Of a DNA stretch of 64,000 nt, positions 50,641-63,404 are shown one piece after another. Origin of the DNA: Tubiluchus corallicola (Eukaryota > Priapulida > Priapulimorpha > Priapulimorphida > Tubiluchidae); assembly GCA_030141605.1 (NCBI GenBank), contig JAQGDQ010000129.1, forward strand, positions 51,281-115,280. Reading direction: 5' to 3'. Below the pieces are notes generated by a model. It did not search any database, was not told the origin of the DNA, and saw only the letters and a list, made by a program, of their open reading frames with translations. Positions within the stretch are counted from its first letter, which is position 1; each line of letters starts with the position of its first letter. Made by a program: the position numbers and the translations under genes.

Positions 50641-52131
50641 CTTCTATTCTTCCTCTTCTGATAACATTTTTTAGTCTGTGTCAGAGAGGTCTGCACCAGT
50701 CTTTCAGACTAACACCCAAGAAATTAATCTTACTTACACCCAGTAATATCAGACTAACAGTATATAAGTAGTCTTATATACATTTTATACATTTTATATA
50801 CATAGAAATTATACATTTTTCCACGTGTGGTATTATTACTGTTATGTCACTAGTGATATGTAGTACTTTCTGTTTTTTTCTGATTAATTGTCCGTACTTG
50901 AAATTCTTGGCTTAATTAGTAATTAATTGTCATAATCTGTAACATCTCAAAAATGGCATTTTGTGATTTTGTGCTCTTTGTTGTTCCTTTTCCCTTTTGT
51001 TTTTTGTTTTCCATTTTTTTAACTTGCGGCATTCCTCACGAAAATGGAACACATTATTTTATATGGCCCATTTCACAGTGAGGATGCGTGGCAAAATTTC
51101 TCATGCAATTCTTCGAACAATTCCATGCTAACTAGAAGCTATGCGTCCTCGTCGTGAGGAATTATGCCGCGTGGTAGAAATACCGCATGTTCTATTTAAA
51201 TATATTTATTTATATATGTATATTTTCAGAATTTGGCCAGTAGAACTTTACTGAAAAAACAAACAGGTCTGACATTGCATTGACTATTATTGTTAATTGT
51301 ACTTTGTATATGAGAAATACAGCAAATATAACTTAATTTAACCATAATTAAGACACAGTATAAACACGCAAAAAACCGCGCGCTATCACTGTGAAATGAA
51401 CTTTCTTGCTACATCGGATTTCGAGAAAAATCTGACTTTCTGACAACAATTTCGTGCGTCATTTTTCCTTGCGTCCTCAGTGTAAAAACTACCTGAGGTT
51501 AAATAGCCCTAACCGAGTTTTAGAAACATATAGTCCTAATCAGCCACTAGAACGCATCCATTGCCTAAACATTATCACATTCGCTACAGTATATAAAATT
51601 CAGTTGATGTATTTTTATACTTCTGATATGAATAGTTTAAACACTTGTAATACAAATAAATTTAAAGCAAACGTTATTTTTTGTTATATGGCTTTGTTTC
51701 TGTAAGTGGTACAGCAAACGAAGCCCTGCATGGCAATATAGCAAGTTGCGTGTGGCTTCATTTAGCCACTCTGATTGATCGTAGATTGATCACTTACACG
51801 AGTACAGATTAAGAGCAGTTAGTAACATAAACTGTGCCAGAAGGGAGCTAATAATCAATTGCTCACAAAATTGACTTTGAACTTTACATAATAATACTAA
51901 TGATCTGCTGACAGCGCTGACCGTTGCTGGTGTAATTCATAGCTCGCAATAAATCAGCGAGTGACAATTCAACCCCCATGGTGCAGCTTACCCGGATGAT
52001 GGATAAGATGGTGTGACTATGGATGACGAAAGATGTTCTGCCCTTTGTGTTTTTTCATTCCTACTTGCCAACATTCCATCTTTTGTTCGTCACTTGCACA
52101 TTCAAGCACATGCACATTTACTTAAAGGAAA

Positions 52132-52295
52132 GGCCAAGCCTTTTGTGGAGTTAGGCTTATTTTAATGTTCGCGAAAAGCATTAGAAGGATTTGGTATAAA
52201 AGTACGATAAGCGCCTCATGTAATTAGTAAAGTCGTTTTAAAGTCATGATCATTTCACGCTTGGCTGCTCCCATTTTGAGCACCCATCTTACCAC
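52132..52295 (+). mobile_element. Dispersed element R3, copy 1
   Basis: Begins TTAAAGGAAAGGCCAAGCC and is homologous to 63405-63560. Shared blocks are GCGCCTCATGTAATTAGTAA and TCACTTCACGCTTGG-like sequence. It is non-coding and its 3' limit is set only by the loss of homology. Confidence 0.5.
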
Positions 52296-55200
52296 CAGCA
52301 ACGTCGGCCAAAGTAAAGCAGGGTAATGTCAATTTTCTTCAAAAGCATAGTAAGTTTTACTAAAATGTATTTAATCTAGCTTTGTGATATTTTTGCTTGA
52401 ACATCAGGTAAGCTGCAGAAGTTTGAATTAGTTTAAATAGCGCGGTTACGGAAAGCCATTATGCGCTTACGAAAAGTCACGAAGTCCACCAATTATATCA
52501 TAATTTTCAAGTAACTGCTTCTCCTCCTTTCCTTCTTCTTGTCTCATTGCTACTTCCCAACATTTCCCTTTCTTTTAGCAGCAGTTCAAAGATTATATTA
52601 ATTTTTCTATAAACCACTTATGCTTGTAATTTTGCCATATCTAAACAAGATGTCTAGCTCCTCTGTGAGCCCATCAACCTTCTAAGGTGCACAAACACTC
52701 CACCTAATAACTGCAAGTGTAAAAAGGATATTAAAGTGACCTGGGATTTCAACGTTATTTGCAGCAAAATGCCAGCCAATTTGCACCTCATTCAAGCGTG
52801 TAAATTTTGTACGAGTCGCACGTCATACTTCATTGATGTTATTTGTTTACAGTAAGCAATTTATAGCTAACAAAGTACGAGAAGCAGGATGACAGTGGCC
52901 GAGTGCATGTGATATGGAGAGTGCTCAGTTGGTCATTTCATTAGATTCTGAACAGAAATTCACTGATCTGAGAAACACATCGCAGCAGTCTCTGCCATCT
53001 GGAAAGTTGGTGGATCGGAAAATTCCAACTGCTGCAGTCCTAGTCATAGACAGCATTGGAATTAAAATTCCATCGAACAGCAAAGTCACTGTTATGCATA
53101 TAATAATGTTAAAAATCATAATCAAATCTAATAAATGAAAAATGATTTCATTTATTTGCAAGTCAGGCATATGGAAGTTCTGGCTTATTTTTTTAACTTT
53201 ATTTTCATATGCATATTTCTCGTTAAAATCCAGAATTTCGAGATCACTCCATTCTTTTACGAAGCTCTTCGAGTGTTGCGACTTCTGCTCTGTGTATTTA
53301 GTTCCTATAAATTGCTATACATTTCGGTATTATAAAGAAAACCTCTGCCACTCACAATCTGTAAAGATGCTGCTACCTTGCCTATCGTGCTTGCTGCCGA
53401 TTCAATCACATATCTTTGAGATGCGCAAGCATTCTATGTAGTTTGTGGGGGACATTTTACAGTAACTGCATTTAGATTATAGAAAACTGACTTGGAAACG
53501 GTGCAACGCATTCAGACAGAGCAGCAGTTATTGCCTGAAATAATCAGATGAATAAATGAATTCGCGGCGACATAAAAGTTGCAGCACATGAATCTCCATC
53601 AATCTTGTTTTCAATACCCAATTTATAATATTTTCACCTTAGGTGCTCTTCCGGTGAACAGGAAAAATTGATTTCACGCTGGGTTGGCCAGAGACTCCAT
53701 AAGTCAAAATTTCTCGTTTGTATTTATGGCCGCCTGATGGTTTCTTTGCAGCTTACGAGGGAACAAAAATGGGTTATAGCGGTAAAGAAGTCTAAGCGGT
53801 CATGGTTTATTGAAGGTCGTAAAGGTACAATCGCCTAACAATGTGCCAGCAAGGGTGGAGGACGGATGTCGTTGTGGATGTATTGAAAATTAAAATGATT
53901 ACGATGTTTCAGCTTCAGTCGAATTGAAAATTCAGTTTTATATTCCAACAATAGTGACAACCATTAGTACTGGCTTGAAAAACGAAACTGCCTGTCTGAA
54001 GTTTTTAATGACATGCGTTAGTTAAATTTAGCCGCACAGTTATACAAAGCTGGAATTTAGCTATTTAGGAAGGAAGTACTCGCAGGTAGAACTGGCAAAC
54101 ATAAATATGCAATTAAAGCAAAAAGCAAAAAGCTTGGACAAGTGCACTCCAAGCGTTCATTTCGTGAAAGACTGTAAACTGAACTTATGTATAGTACAGT
54201 ATGTATGCGTATGTAGAATAACCGATTAGAATAAATTAGTAAAATAATTTTTAAATTCAGATTTTGGATGGAATTTTTATTCCAACCCAGTCGTCCATAA
54301 TTATCTATGCAAGTAGTTTTTTATTGGGAAATTATAGGTGGTTTTTATCTTTACTAATTGTACAATATTTGTATATAGCTTTAATTTTTTAACTATTAGT
54401 TATGTTGTTGCTATATACAGTAATTTTTTACATGCTGTAAAATGTTTTTTACTTTCTGTTTTTTGTTGTTTTTTTTTGTTTTTTTATATCATGACTGCAG
54501 AGAGAAACGCAATAAAAAATTGTGAGCACTTATTGGAATAAGACTGTTCCTTATTTTTTATTTTTGTTTTTATTTTTTGTTTTGTATGGCTTTATTTCGT
54601 TTTGCTTTGAGATCACAACTACAGAGATACATAACGTCACGCTTAACCAACAAATACTCTAGAATAAAATTTAGTGAAAATTGATTTAATTCCTCGTCTG
54701 TCAATCCCTAGTAACGGCGGTGTCGTACTGCACCTCCCTTAAGAAAATTTGTGATGGCTCAGCTGTTTCAAGAATCTTTTTGCAGCTGATATTCGTTCTT
54801 ATGGAAATTTGTTTAACTTAACTTCTACTAGGTAGAATATTTATTAACCAATGGCTTAGGAATTTTGAAATTTCTGGTTTAAATGGCAAACTCAGATAAC
54901 ATTTCTTACACTCATTTTCATAGTAGAAATTGTGACACCGTGGTAAAAGATATTAAGTTGAATGCCGATTTATTTCAGACCATATAGGATTATTCTGTTA
55001 GTAATGGATGACAAAGTGTCATTTTAGTAATCGTTGTAGTCACCTGCGTTACACTATTTTGAGTAAGTTATGTAATGGCTTTGTTATAATGTAGAGAATC
55101 TTCGATACGAAAATATTACCTAGCAACATAGTGAAAATGACATTTTGGGACAAGACCCACATGAAAATTTTAGTACTGTCGTTCAGACAGTAAATCCCAA

Positions 55201-55388
55201 GATCCACTCTATCGTATGCAGTTAAAAATTGGTTATCTGATTGAAGTCGTTTTTGTCCCTTGTTCTGAATATGAGCTACTGGACTAAAACAAAATGTTCA
55301 ATAATTATTATAATCTTAACGCCAACATTATTATTAGTGATAGAACTATAAAATATAGTTAATTACCCACGCTAAAAATAAGGTTCAA
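52296..55388. other. No gene seen
   Basis: Open frames overlap on both strands at 52914-53170 (74 and 81 residues) without recognisable motifs. T-rich sequence at 54440-54600. No exon supported. Confidence 0.45.
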
Positions 55389-55510
55389 AATGTGGCCGAG
55401 TGGTTTAAGGTGTTTGCCTTGTAAGCAGAAGATCATTGGTTCAAATACAGGCTGTATACCAACTTGATCGCATTTCCTGTCTTACAACTTTTGTGTTAAA
55501 ATTTATATAA
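55389..55510 (+). mobile_element. tRNA-derived SINE head, family S1
   Basis: GTGGCCGAGTGGTTTAAGG resembles a class II tRNA A box and GGTTCAAATAC resembles a B box, about 45 bases apart. An anticodon-like arm TTTGC-CTTGTAA-GCAGA lies between them. A Leu/Ser-like D arm combined with a Thr-like TGT anticodon and no acceptor stem argue against a working tRNA gene. It shares wording with 14680-14745, so it is a dispersed pol III element. The tail end is not defined. Confidence 0.5.
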
Positions 55511-56271
55511 TTGTGGATTTGTTCCATCAAAATGCTCATTGTTTTATGAATGCAAAAAAACGAAGCTAATGCTTTTTCTGGCATTTCCTTTCAGAGAAGC
55601 TTACAAATACTTTGCCGGGCAGAATGTTTTCAACTTACGTGCGTATCTCTGCGTCGTTCACTAAGCTTACTAAATTTTACTGAAAGCATATTACGCATAA
55701 AATAATACATTTTCCGTCTCATTTTACATAAAATAATACTCTGAAGATACAATTAATACTTGTGTTTTAGTTGCCACCTCAAAGCGTACTATGATAAAGC
55801 TCTGGTTAAAGAAGCCAGGTCATTCCAGTTAATGCTAGAAGCCAAGCCATGCACTAAGAAGCCCGGCTTTCGCTGTGTGTAGGCTTTGCATGCATACAAA
55901 GCCGGTAAAGGACTTCCTGAATTAAATCTAGTACATACAACGTTGTAGCGAATGCAATTGCGCCCTGGATCTATAAACATTTGCACGTTGGAATGAAACA
56001 TCATTTGATAATAACCTCACGCTTGAAGTGTGGTGATTCCACTGCTTAATCGACTTGTAATTCAACTGTGACATGTAACGGTGTGCAGCATGCAATGTAA
56101 TCGGAAAATTGCATTTCTTGTAGCACGCGATGTCTACTAAATCAATCTAATAATCGCAATAAATAGCAGATTGTTTAACATTACAGTTACAGTTAACAAC
56201 GCTAAAAGATTTGCGCATTGACCTAGTACGCACCGTGTCCACTTCCTCGTAGTTCAATGAAAATCTTAGTT

Positions 56272-56498
56272 TCCAGCAAAGGGCGTAGGCTAGTGGTTAC
56301 GACACTTGGTAGTCGATCCCGTGGCTCTGTGTCGAAACCCATACATGTCGGTGTTTCTCGAACCGCACAACACGGCTTTCTGACCTTCCTAGGTCTACTC
56401 AGCCTTAACTTTATTTTCCGAGACTTCATAATTAGATACCGTAACAGTCTATCTCTACCTACCATCGGGGTGTGGGACCATTCTTCCTCATTTTTTTT
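56272..56498 (+). mobile_element. tRNA-derived SINE with long 3' body
   Basis: The A-box-like GTAGGCTAGTGGTTA (from 56285) and B-box-like TGTCGAAACCC (56330-56340) start the element. A balanced-composition body follows and ends near a T8 run at about 56490. The region is open in one frame on each strand (85 and 133 residues), a common shadow of GC-richer SINEs and not evidence of a gene. Both limits are approximate. Confidence 0.5.
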
Positions 56499-56783
56499 CG
56501 AAATAGTTTCATAATGTATGCAGCATGTAGCGCCGTTCTCTCTACATATGTAATTGTTTTCTGTAACACTGAAATACGATACACAGATTGCTATTGCGTA
56601 TATTACGTCAAATTCAATAGTCAAGATGTGAAAACAAGATATGAAATGATCGAGTTACAATGTATGTATTGCATCCGATAACCGGAAATGCACAATAGGT
56701 AACGTGTAGAGACGTGTATATAATTATTAAAAGTAAAAATAGGATCGATAGGTAAATGTCGCAGTAAAGATACGGAAAGAAAC

Positions 56784-57083
56784 TATGTTCCTGCTAATAA
56801 ATTTTATTTTAACAAAATAACTATATACACGTACTAAATCACTAAAATGTGGCTTGGTTCATATGATCCTATCACTAATATAGCTCAAAATGTATTTTTC
56901 AATAATGGAATGCTATGGAATGCTTTCACTGATACTAAAGCCATATTATTATAAAAGACTACGTGTGTCTGTGTGTCTGTCACTTTGTGCACCCCTCAAT
57001 CATTGCAAATGCAGAACTGAATGGTACGTAAAACAATGCCACAACAAAAATATGGAGGCAATGTTCCTGCTAATAAAATTTAT
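56784..57083. repeat. Pair of 17-base direct repeats flanking a TGTGTCTG motif
   Basis: ATGTTCCTGCTAATAAA occurs at about 56784 and 57061 with the same AT-rich continuation. Between them is a ACGTGTGTCTGTGTGTCTGT string like those in many invertebrate repeats. The pair may mark ends of one repeat unit. Confidence 0.35.
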
Positions 57084-58415
57084 TATAGTCATTCAGTTAT
57101 AATGGAAACCCATTCATTTATAATATGGTCATCCCTATAGACGCCACGAGACAACAATAACTTACTACAACAGTAAAAAGAGTAATGTTCATGATAACCT
57201 TTTGAGTGCTGACAGCATGCGTGATATTCCAATGTATTACAATGTTAAAACAAACAACGTAGACCATGTTTCAGAGTTTCAGTGGATGTTCTCACATCAG
57301 AACATGGCCGAGACACCCCTGTTCATGCAGTACCTCATCTTAGAGAATTATCCGTGATACGTGATAATAGGTTCCGCCCCTGCCATAACCATCAACGTTA
57401 GAATGATCCAAACTTGCAGGATGCCGAACTGTGTAAAAAAGACAAGGTGTACAACCAAGTTGGAGCTCGAAGAAGCCGAGCAACTTGCTGGCACACTGAC
57501 AACTGGCTTCATTTGATATGAAAAATGAAAACCTCGCTGTAAGAAGTATTACGACATCGCTAAGAATTTGCTGGCGAGAGATTTACATTAAATTTGGCAG
57601 ATTCACCAGCAGAAGTTTGTGACAAGCGAAGCATCAATTCATAGCAGATGCAGGGATGATAGTTGTTATCCAAAAATAGTAGCAGTTTTTTAGAATAAAT
57701 ATTTATTAGTGACTATGTCAGTGGTAGTTTCGGTAAGATGAATGCCACGTGCTACTGCTAGAGAAACCAAAATATAACGTATGTGTCAAAATATAAGACT
57801 GCGCACGCGGTTAGGTTCTAGATGAGCCTATAACTTAACATAAGCTCAAAAATTATAATAGTATGTCAAAAAAATTCACATAGCATTATTTCATTCCATG
57901 TACTGTTGTTTGTAAAACACAAAAAATAACGCTGAAATGCGGAGCCGATAAATGTAAACAAAAACAAGAAATGGGACTTACTTGGAAAACTTAAAACCCG
58001 AAAACAGATGATAATTATTGCTAATGACGTAAAGCAATTCTTAAACAATACGTTGACGCACATACAGACATGAACTTAAAATGTAGCTTTGCTTAAATCT
58101 ATTGCAACACGGCCGTGTAAAAGTACGTTGAGAAAAAATTAAAATTTATTTCTGTGAGTATAGACGGGGTGGTTTTATCACCTGTGTGCTTGGTTATCAC
58201 GTCGACTATAAATGGTTTGATTGAGCAACATCATAAGAACTTTACCGTGATTAAATACGCCACACGACCTACAATTAAGCGAGAATAATATCGCTACAAT
58301 ATCGGACAAAATGGGGAGCAAACATAAGTACTGTAAACGCACTAAGTCAACAACACATGCGGTACGGTTAGCTTTCATTCTATTGGCTTCAGTATAGAAC
58401 TTAATTGTCACTTAC

Positions 58416-58554
58416 CAGTTAGCTCATACGTGACAGGTCTGATGACTTCTGTGTGTCCTAAAACATCCTCGGTGCGGTACCTGTGAGAGTACGTGGCAGA
58501 AGGATTGCTCTTTCCACTGTGGGAACTCCCGCCACCACTCCAAGCTGAATACAT
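58416..58554 (-). CDS. Distal alternative first coding exon of an unidentified minus-strand gene
   Basis: The exon holds 46 codons plus one base. It reads on the minus strand from an ATG at 58554 (MYSAWSGGGS...) to a consensus donor G|GTAAGTG at 58416/58415. An in-frame TAA lies a few dozen bases upstream of the ATG, so this is a plausible N-terminus. The peptide is rich in Ser and Gly, then basic and polar (YSHRYRTED), and ends RPVTYELTG. Base composition is visibly more balanced than the AT-rich flanks. The ending and the splice phase (phase 1) match the proximal exon at 21441-21258, so I infer two alternative first exons of one gene. The acceptor exon is not in the window. I do not recognise the protein. 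The Ser/Gly-rich start looks disordered, and the ending could be the first beta strand of a following domain (inference). No signal peptide is visible. Confidence 0.6.
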
Positions 58555-59170
58555 TTTTGCTTGCGAGAAAAAAGCTGCGACTTCAGTAACGAAAGGCAGA
58601 CTATAACTTTAATAGCAGAAATTTTACTATAATAACATTGTTGTCGTCACGTTGCATAACAAGTTCCGTTGGCAATTTGCTCATCACATAATATTGATTA
58701 ATATACTGTCCATTCAGGAGCAAGTTATTAATAGTCGCTGCATTTCTTACTAATTAGCTAATTTGATGCTGACGCACTCCAAACCTGCTAAGTACTGCAC
58801 AACATTACAAAACTTTCAGTTATATGGCTGCAAACTAAAAAAAACCAATAAAAACACAATGGAAACGAAAATTAGTTCTACATAAAAAATTCTTCACCAG
58901 TTGACTGTGGTATTTATTTTGATAGCAAGCACATGTTCTACATGTAAGTCTACAAACAACAAACTACAAGTACAGAGATCTTGTAGAATCTGAGTCAAAG
59001 GCATCGCACTCGCTAACTAGATATTAACTCGTCGCAGTACACAGTCTTGATAATACAATAAACCACACGATCAGGCAAACACTATATTAGCTATTAACTG
59101 TGAAACGAGCTAGTCAGCAACTTCGTTCGCGACCACTCTGTCAATTGCAAGCCTCTCTAAAAAGCCGCCG

Positions 59171-59211
59171 CGAATCCGAGGCTATTTGCCGGTACGAATC
59201 CGAGGCTATTT
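59171..59211. repeat. 17-bp direct repeat in the distal promoter/leader region
   Basis: CGAATCCGAGGCTATTT occurs at 59171-59187 and again, identically, at 59195-59211. It lies in a GC-richer block about 620 bases upstream of the distal ATG. A perfect 17-mer pair in such a place could be a duplicated factor-binding site or a slippage product. Confidence 0.6.
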
Positions 59212-59401
59212 TTCAGCTTGTCCACGTTTAGTGAAGCCAGCCGGAGTAGTTGAGAAGAATGATAATCAGCGGCTTCAGTAACACTCATTCAGATCACCTG
59301 CTGCACTGACATACCAGCCCTCCCTCTCTGCATCCCAATCAATTCTAGCAACGTGAGCGGCAAAAATCGAATTGCTACAGTACCGTGAGGTTGTCAGCGA
59401 G

Positions 59402-59415
59402 CCCCTAGGGGGCGC
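59402..59415 (+). promoter_or_regulatory. CTCF-like site upstream of the distal first exon
   Basis: CCCCTAGGGGGCGC matches the known bilaterian CTCF core CCASYAGRKGGCRS at 13 of 14 positions. It lies about 850 bases upstream of the distal ATG, inside the most GC-rich part of the window. CTCF commonly marks promoters and domain borders in animals. Occupancy cannot be judged from sequence. Confidence 0.45.
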
Positions 59416-59679
59416 TCGTACAAGCTAAAACATGTACCGGAGATTTTTTAAGCGCATGGGTAAAAAATGCGGTCGCTGTTAATCGCTGCGGAGGAAGATT
59501 AACAAAAAAAAACTCGCGGAGTTCGTCAAGCATGACTTTACGCCACATGTGCATTCAATATACTTTAAAAACATACAATCTACATGAAAACATTCAAACC
59601 TCAGAATAAAAATAAATTACATGATGCAGTATCTATTTGTGTTATAGCTGCTGTTGTCGCCCTTTTAATTAGCACTGCT

Positions 59680-59735
59680 GTCGCTGCGAATGCGGCGCTG
59701 ATGGTGGTGATGATGATGCTGGTGGCGACGGCGAC
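59680..59735. repeat. Imperfect trinucleotide (GCT/GAT/GGT/GCG) repeat
   Basis: A GC-richer run of GCTG, GATGGT, GATGATGAT, GCTGGTGGCGACGGCGACC type sequence. It is open in some frames but shows no gene-like context. It is probably an imperfect triplet microsatellite near the distal promoter block. Confidence 0.5.
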
Positions 59736-62700
59736 CTCGGCTTTTCTGTAGCTGTTACTACTACAAACAAAGACAGTAAAGAACGAGAACAAGATAGGTC
59801 ACTCAAAATAGTAATGAAGATGAGACGTTTACATTCATAACTACAAAAATGGTTGTAACAATTTCACAAAGCTTACAACAAGGGTTTCTTCACCAGGAAG
59901 AATTCCCCCAAGGGGAGAATTTTGGTTTTTTAAGGAGGAAATTACAAGCAAAGACTGACAGAGTCACTAGCGAAATTGCTAGAATATTGAAATTCTTCAA
60001 ACTATGGTACAAATCGTACAATCTGCTGTAGCTGTAGATGCCGCTATCACACTTTTGAATGTTACAAATTAGTTTACAAACTTAGAACTTTTCTTTAATT
60101 TAAAAACTACTTTGTTCAATGTTTAAAATCCGTAAGCACTTTCTTTTGCTATTAAATTTGTGAAGATCCCTATAAGAATGACAAAAAAAGACTGTGCTCA
60201 AACAGACTGTACTAAATTTACAGAATTAGACAATCTTGAAAAGTAATGAGAACCATTGTGATATTGCAAAAAGTGTTCAAAAACGTTGAAAATCACTTGT
60301 TTACATAACCGTTGGTCATGAAAGCTGTTTGTTCAGAGTCAAAAAATTGAAAGAATTGAAAGAAAACATTAGTTTCTTTAAGGCATCCTACTTTGTTGAA
60401 GAATTGACTTGAAATTTAAAATACACTTAGACACTTCAGTTTTATTTGTTGCAAACATTGGCAAGAATGCAAGTCAATGTGCAAGCTTAGTACGGCAACT
60501 TAACTACAGTTATGCGTTAATACATTACACGTGTAATTTACGAAGCAATGTTTAAACATATGACTGCGGTCAAGTTATCGTGCTGTTTTATTCTGACTTG
60601 AACTTCTGTGCAGTCACTTTGTACAATGTTTTCCCATCCCGTCTGTTACTATTGCCTGAGACAATACACTGAACTATTGCTGTTGGGATAAAACGTCAAT
60701 AACAAATGATTTAAATTTACGTCAGTTAAACGTTGTGGAATGACAATGCTGACGGCAACGGTCACAAGAGTATACTTTAAATTCGACTCATTACTATAAC
60801 TTGAAATTCGATTTTCCTTGCGCCATTTCTTAGAAATTGTAGTCATTATTGCTTCGAGAAAAACAGGGACTTCGATCAGGTCCTGTTGGCTGATGAACTA
60901 GAAAATGAGATTTTTGACAGCAATAGATGGCAGAACAACATACTGCATCATCTAAACGCTTTAAGTTTTATAACCAAATAAAGTCTGTCATTGCATAATT
61001 TTTGCCTGAAAATCTATTAAGTAATTCCTGTTTTTATGCATTCAGCAATGACGTATTTATGCATCTAATTAATTTTGTAAGAATCTAAGGTGATTCAAAC
61101 AAACATTTAGTTGACTGCTTATCAAAGGCGTGATTTCAAATAAAACTACGTTTATATATATAAAAAGATTTTTGGCATTTTGTCAAAAATTAAAAAATCT
61201 GCATTACGAACATAAACTTCTGTCCATGTTACATACCTGTATTAAAAATGTTTGAAACAGCAATAGAAAGAACTTTTCAAAACAGATTTACAAATCGATT
61301 GGGCAGACTATCTATTTTTGCTCACTTTTCCGGTCTCATGTGATTTTCTGTTTTAGTGTGGCGATTAAGCCCAAGTATTAAGATACTTTTGTGTAATGTT
61401 TGTTTTTGTCTGTGTATATCAGGTAATGTATTTATATCGTATCAACAAACTTGATTTATATAAATTTAGCTAATATAAAAGGTTTTCAGTTTGTTCACGA
61501 AGATCCTAATGAGGAAACACATTCCAATCTACTACCTTCATCACTGTTTTATCCCAATATTTTATTTCGTTTTCTCTCTCTAAATAACTTAAACACAATC
61601 CTCCAAGGAATTCATATTGTTGGTGTTGTTGACGAAAGTTAATCACCAACAGCAGCTTGTCTGGTTTATTTTTGTAATTACTATTTGGTTTGGCGTTTCA
61701 AGTCCAATATTTGCAAAAAACAACGTTATTGCTGTAACGCTAACAAACCAAGCGTAATCTTCAACGGCGTCTTGTATGTTGTTAAACTATAGAAATCGCC
61801 CTCAAGTAAATTCAGTAGAACTTCAAAATAAGAGCTACAGTTTTATAAATATGTAAACCTGTATTTGAGAAATTAGTAAAAAACGAGCTAACAAGGATGT
61901 TTCTGCTGGTCATTTCATAAAAAATAAAATATTTAACGACTAGATATTTAGCCGTAATGACTTTAAAGTTAGCACAGGTAACATGACACCTGTGGATAAT
62001 TAAAATCTACTAGTTTGCAAAATCCGAATGCAAGGATTGATGATACGTGCAGTTATGTAGCCAAGCTTTTTCTTTCATTCTGATGATTAAGTTGAAGTCG
62101 CCAAAGACCAAACTCCGCAGCGTCCCCTCAAGGGCAGCTAAAGTCTTTGCCATACAATTCTTTTGTGCGACGTTGTTTGAATGCCAATTACATATTAGAA
62201 AATTGTTACTAGTATCTAAATTGTCCAGTTTTAATTATTCAGGAAAATTACTTCAGAATTACATATGTCTGGTAAATTTGTTAACTGTGAAAAAACAAAT
62301 AGTGAAGTAGAAGTAGGGTACCTAGTTTATTCAATTCATTCTCAGATGTATCGCTAGAAAAATGTGCTCTAAATTAGCATATGGATACTATTGAGTTGCC
62401 AACTCTGTTTATGTTGCGATCATGTCTCGTTCACTTACTGGATTGTAATGTTAAGGTGCTGGTCACAGCCAGAATATCCACATCGATGCAGAAGAGCTTC
62501 AAGACTTCAAAACAATCAAATTTCGGTTATATCGAAACGGTCATCTAGCAACATATCATTTCTTTACAAGAATACAGTGATGAATGCGCACGAGAATCTG
62601 ATTCGACATTAAGATAATAACTGTCAACAAACTTCCTTTGATCTCAAAGCTTGCTTTGCGTTTAAATAATACCTGGTTGCTTGTTCACATGAGGTATACT

Positions 62701-63084
62701 GAACTAATCCTTCATATCGTTACCTGCCTTAATTGAAACATATAACGCTAATAGGCACATAAAGGCCAAATCTACTGTTCCCGACAGCCATTCTGCGTCA
62801 CGCATGGCAGTCTATTCCTGCGTTGGCTTTAACAGCGGATAATTACGAAACCAAATGAAAGAGGAGGCGAGTTCTTCATTAACTTTTCGTAAGACGTGAT
62901 TTGAGAAATAATTAACTGCCACGCACTGACATGTGATCAGCTTTAAGGGCAATGCACTAACTTCTAGTACCTCTCATTTTGATCGCGCATTTCTCTGTGA
63001 CAGTTTAAAGCCAAATAACTTAAAAAATATGCCTATAGCCACTAGGTTCAGCCATTCGAATATAGCACATGCACTTAAGAAAAT
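59736..63084. other. No gene seen upstream of the distal promoter block
   Basis: AT-rich sequence with open frames below 90 residues. It would be 5' flank of the minus-strand gene. No transcription start, neighbouring exon or long repeat copy was recognised. Confidence 0.5.
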
Positions 63085-63400
63085 GTGCTTCACAAATAAA
63101 GCTTAAAATGTCGTCTTGAAATTCAATATCACTTAGATGCTATGCCCACTTATTCTGTAATGAGTTTGCGTTAGCAGTAACGCTATATAAAACTAGTAAG
63201 TTTAAAAACATTTTAACGGTAAATCGTTTGTACAAGTTTGGAAAACAGCGCATAAAGTTCGAAAAAAATCATCAGAGCATTTGTACCACATTCTTCGCTG
63301 ACTAAGCGAAAGTTTAAATTACTTTATATTATTATAACAATAATGTGTTTTTGGTGAGCCAGTAGTACACACTGGGATGGTAAAGCAGTGAACATTTTAA
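63085..63400 (+). mobile_element. Dispersed element R1, copy c (3' end replaced by R3)
   Basis: It shares AAGCTTAAAAT, TCTTGAAATTC, CAGTAACGCT, AAATCATCAGAGCATT and ACTAAGCGAAAG with copies a and b. Homology stops at about 63404, exactly where element R3 begins with TTAAAG. The last quarter of R1 is absent downstream. Confidence 0.55.
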
Positions 63401-63404
63401 ATTA

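Noticed and set aside
52914-53170. Overlapping open frames on opposite strands (74 and 81 residues)
   Set aside because: Mutually antisense, neither recognisable. Not enough to call either a gene.
55389-55450. Functional tRNA gene (TGT anticodon)
   Set aside because: Class II D arm with a Thr anticodon, no variable arm or acceptor pairing, and a second diverged copy at 14.7 kb.
56223-56624. 133-residue minus-strand open frame, the longest with normal complexity apart from repeats
   Set aside because: It lies over a SINE with A and B boxes on the opposite strand, and both strands are open. It looks like a SINE shadow.
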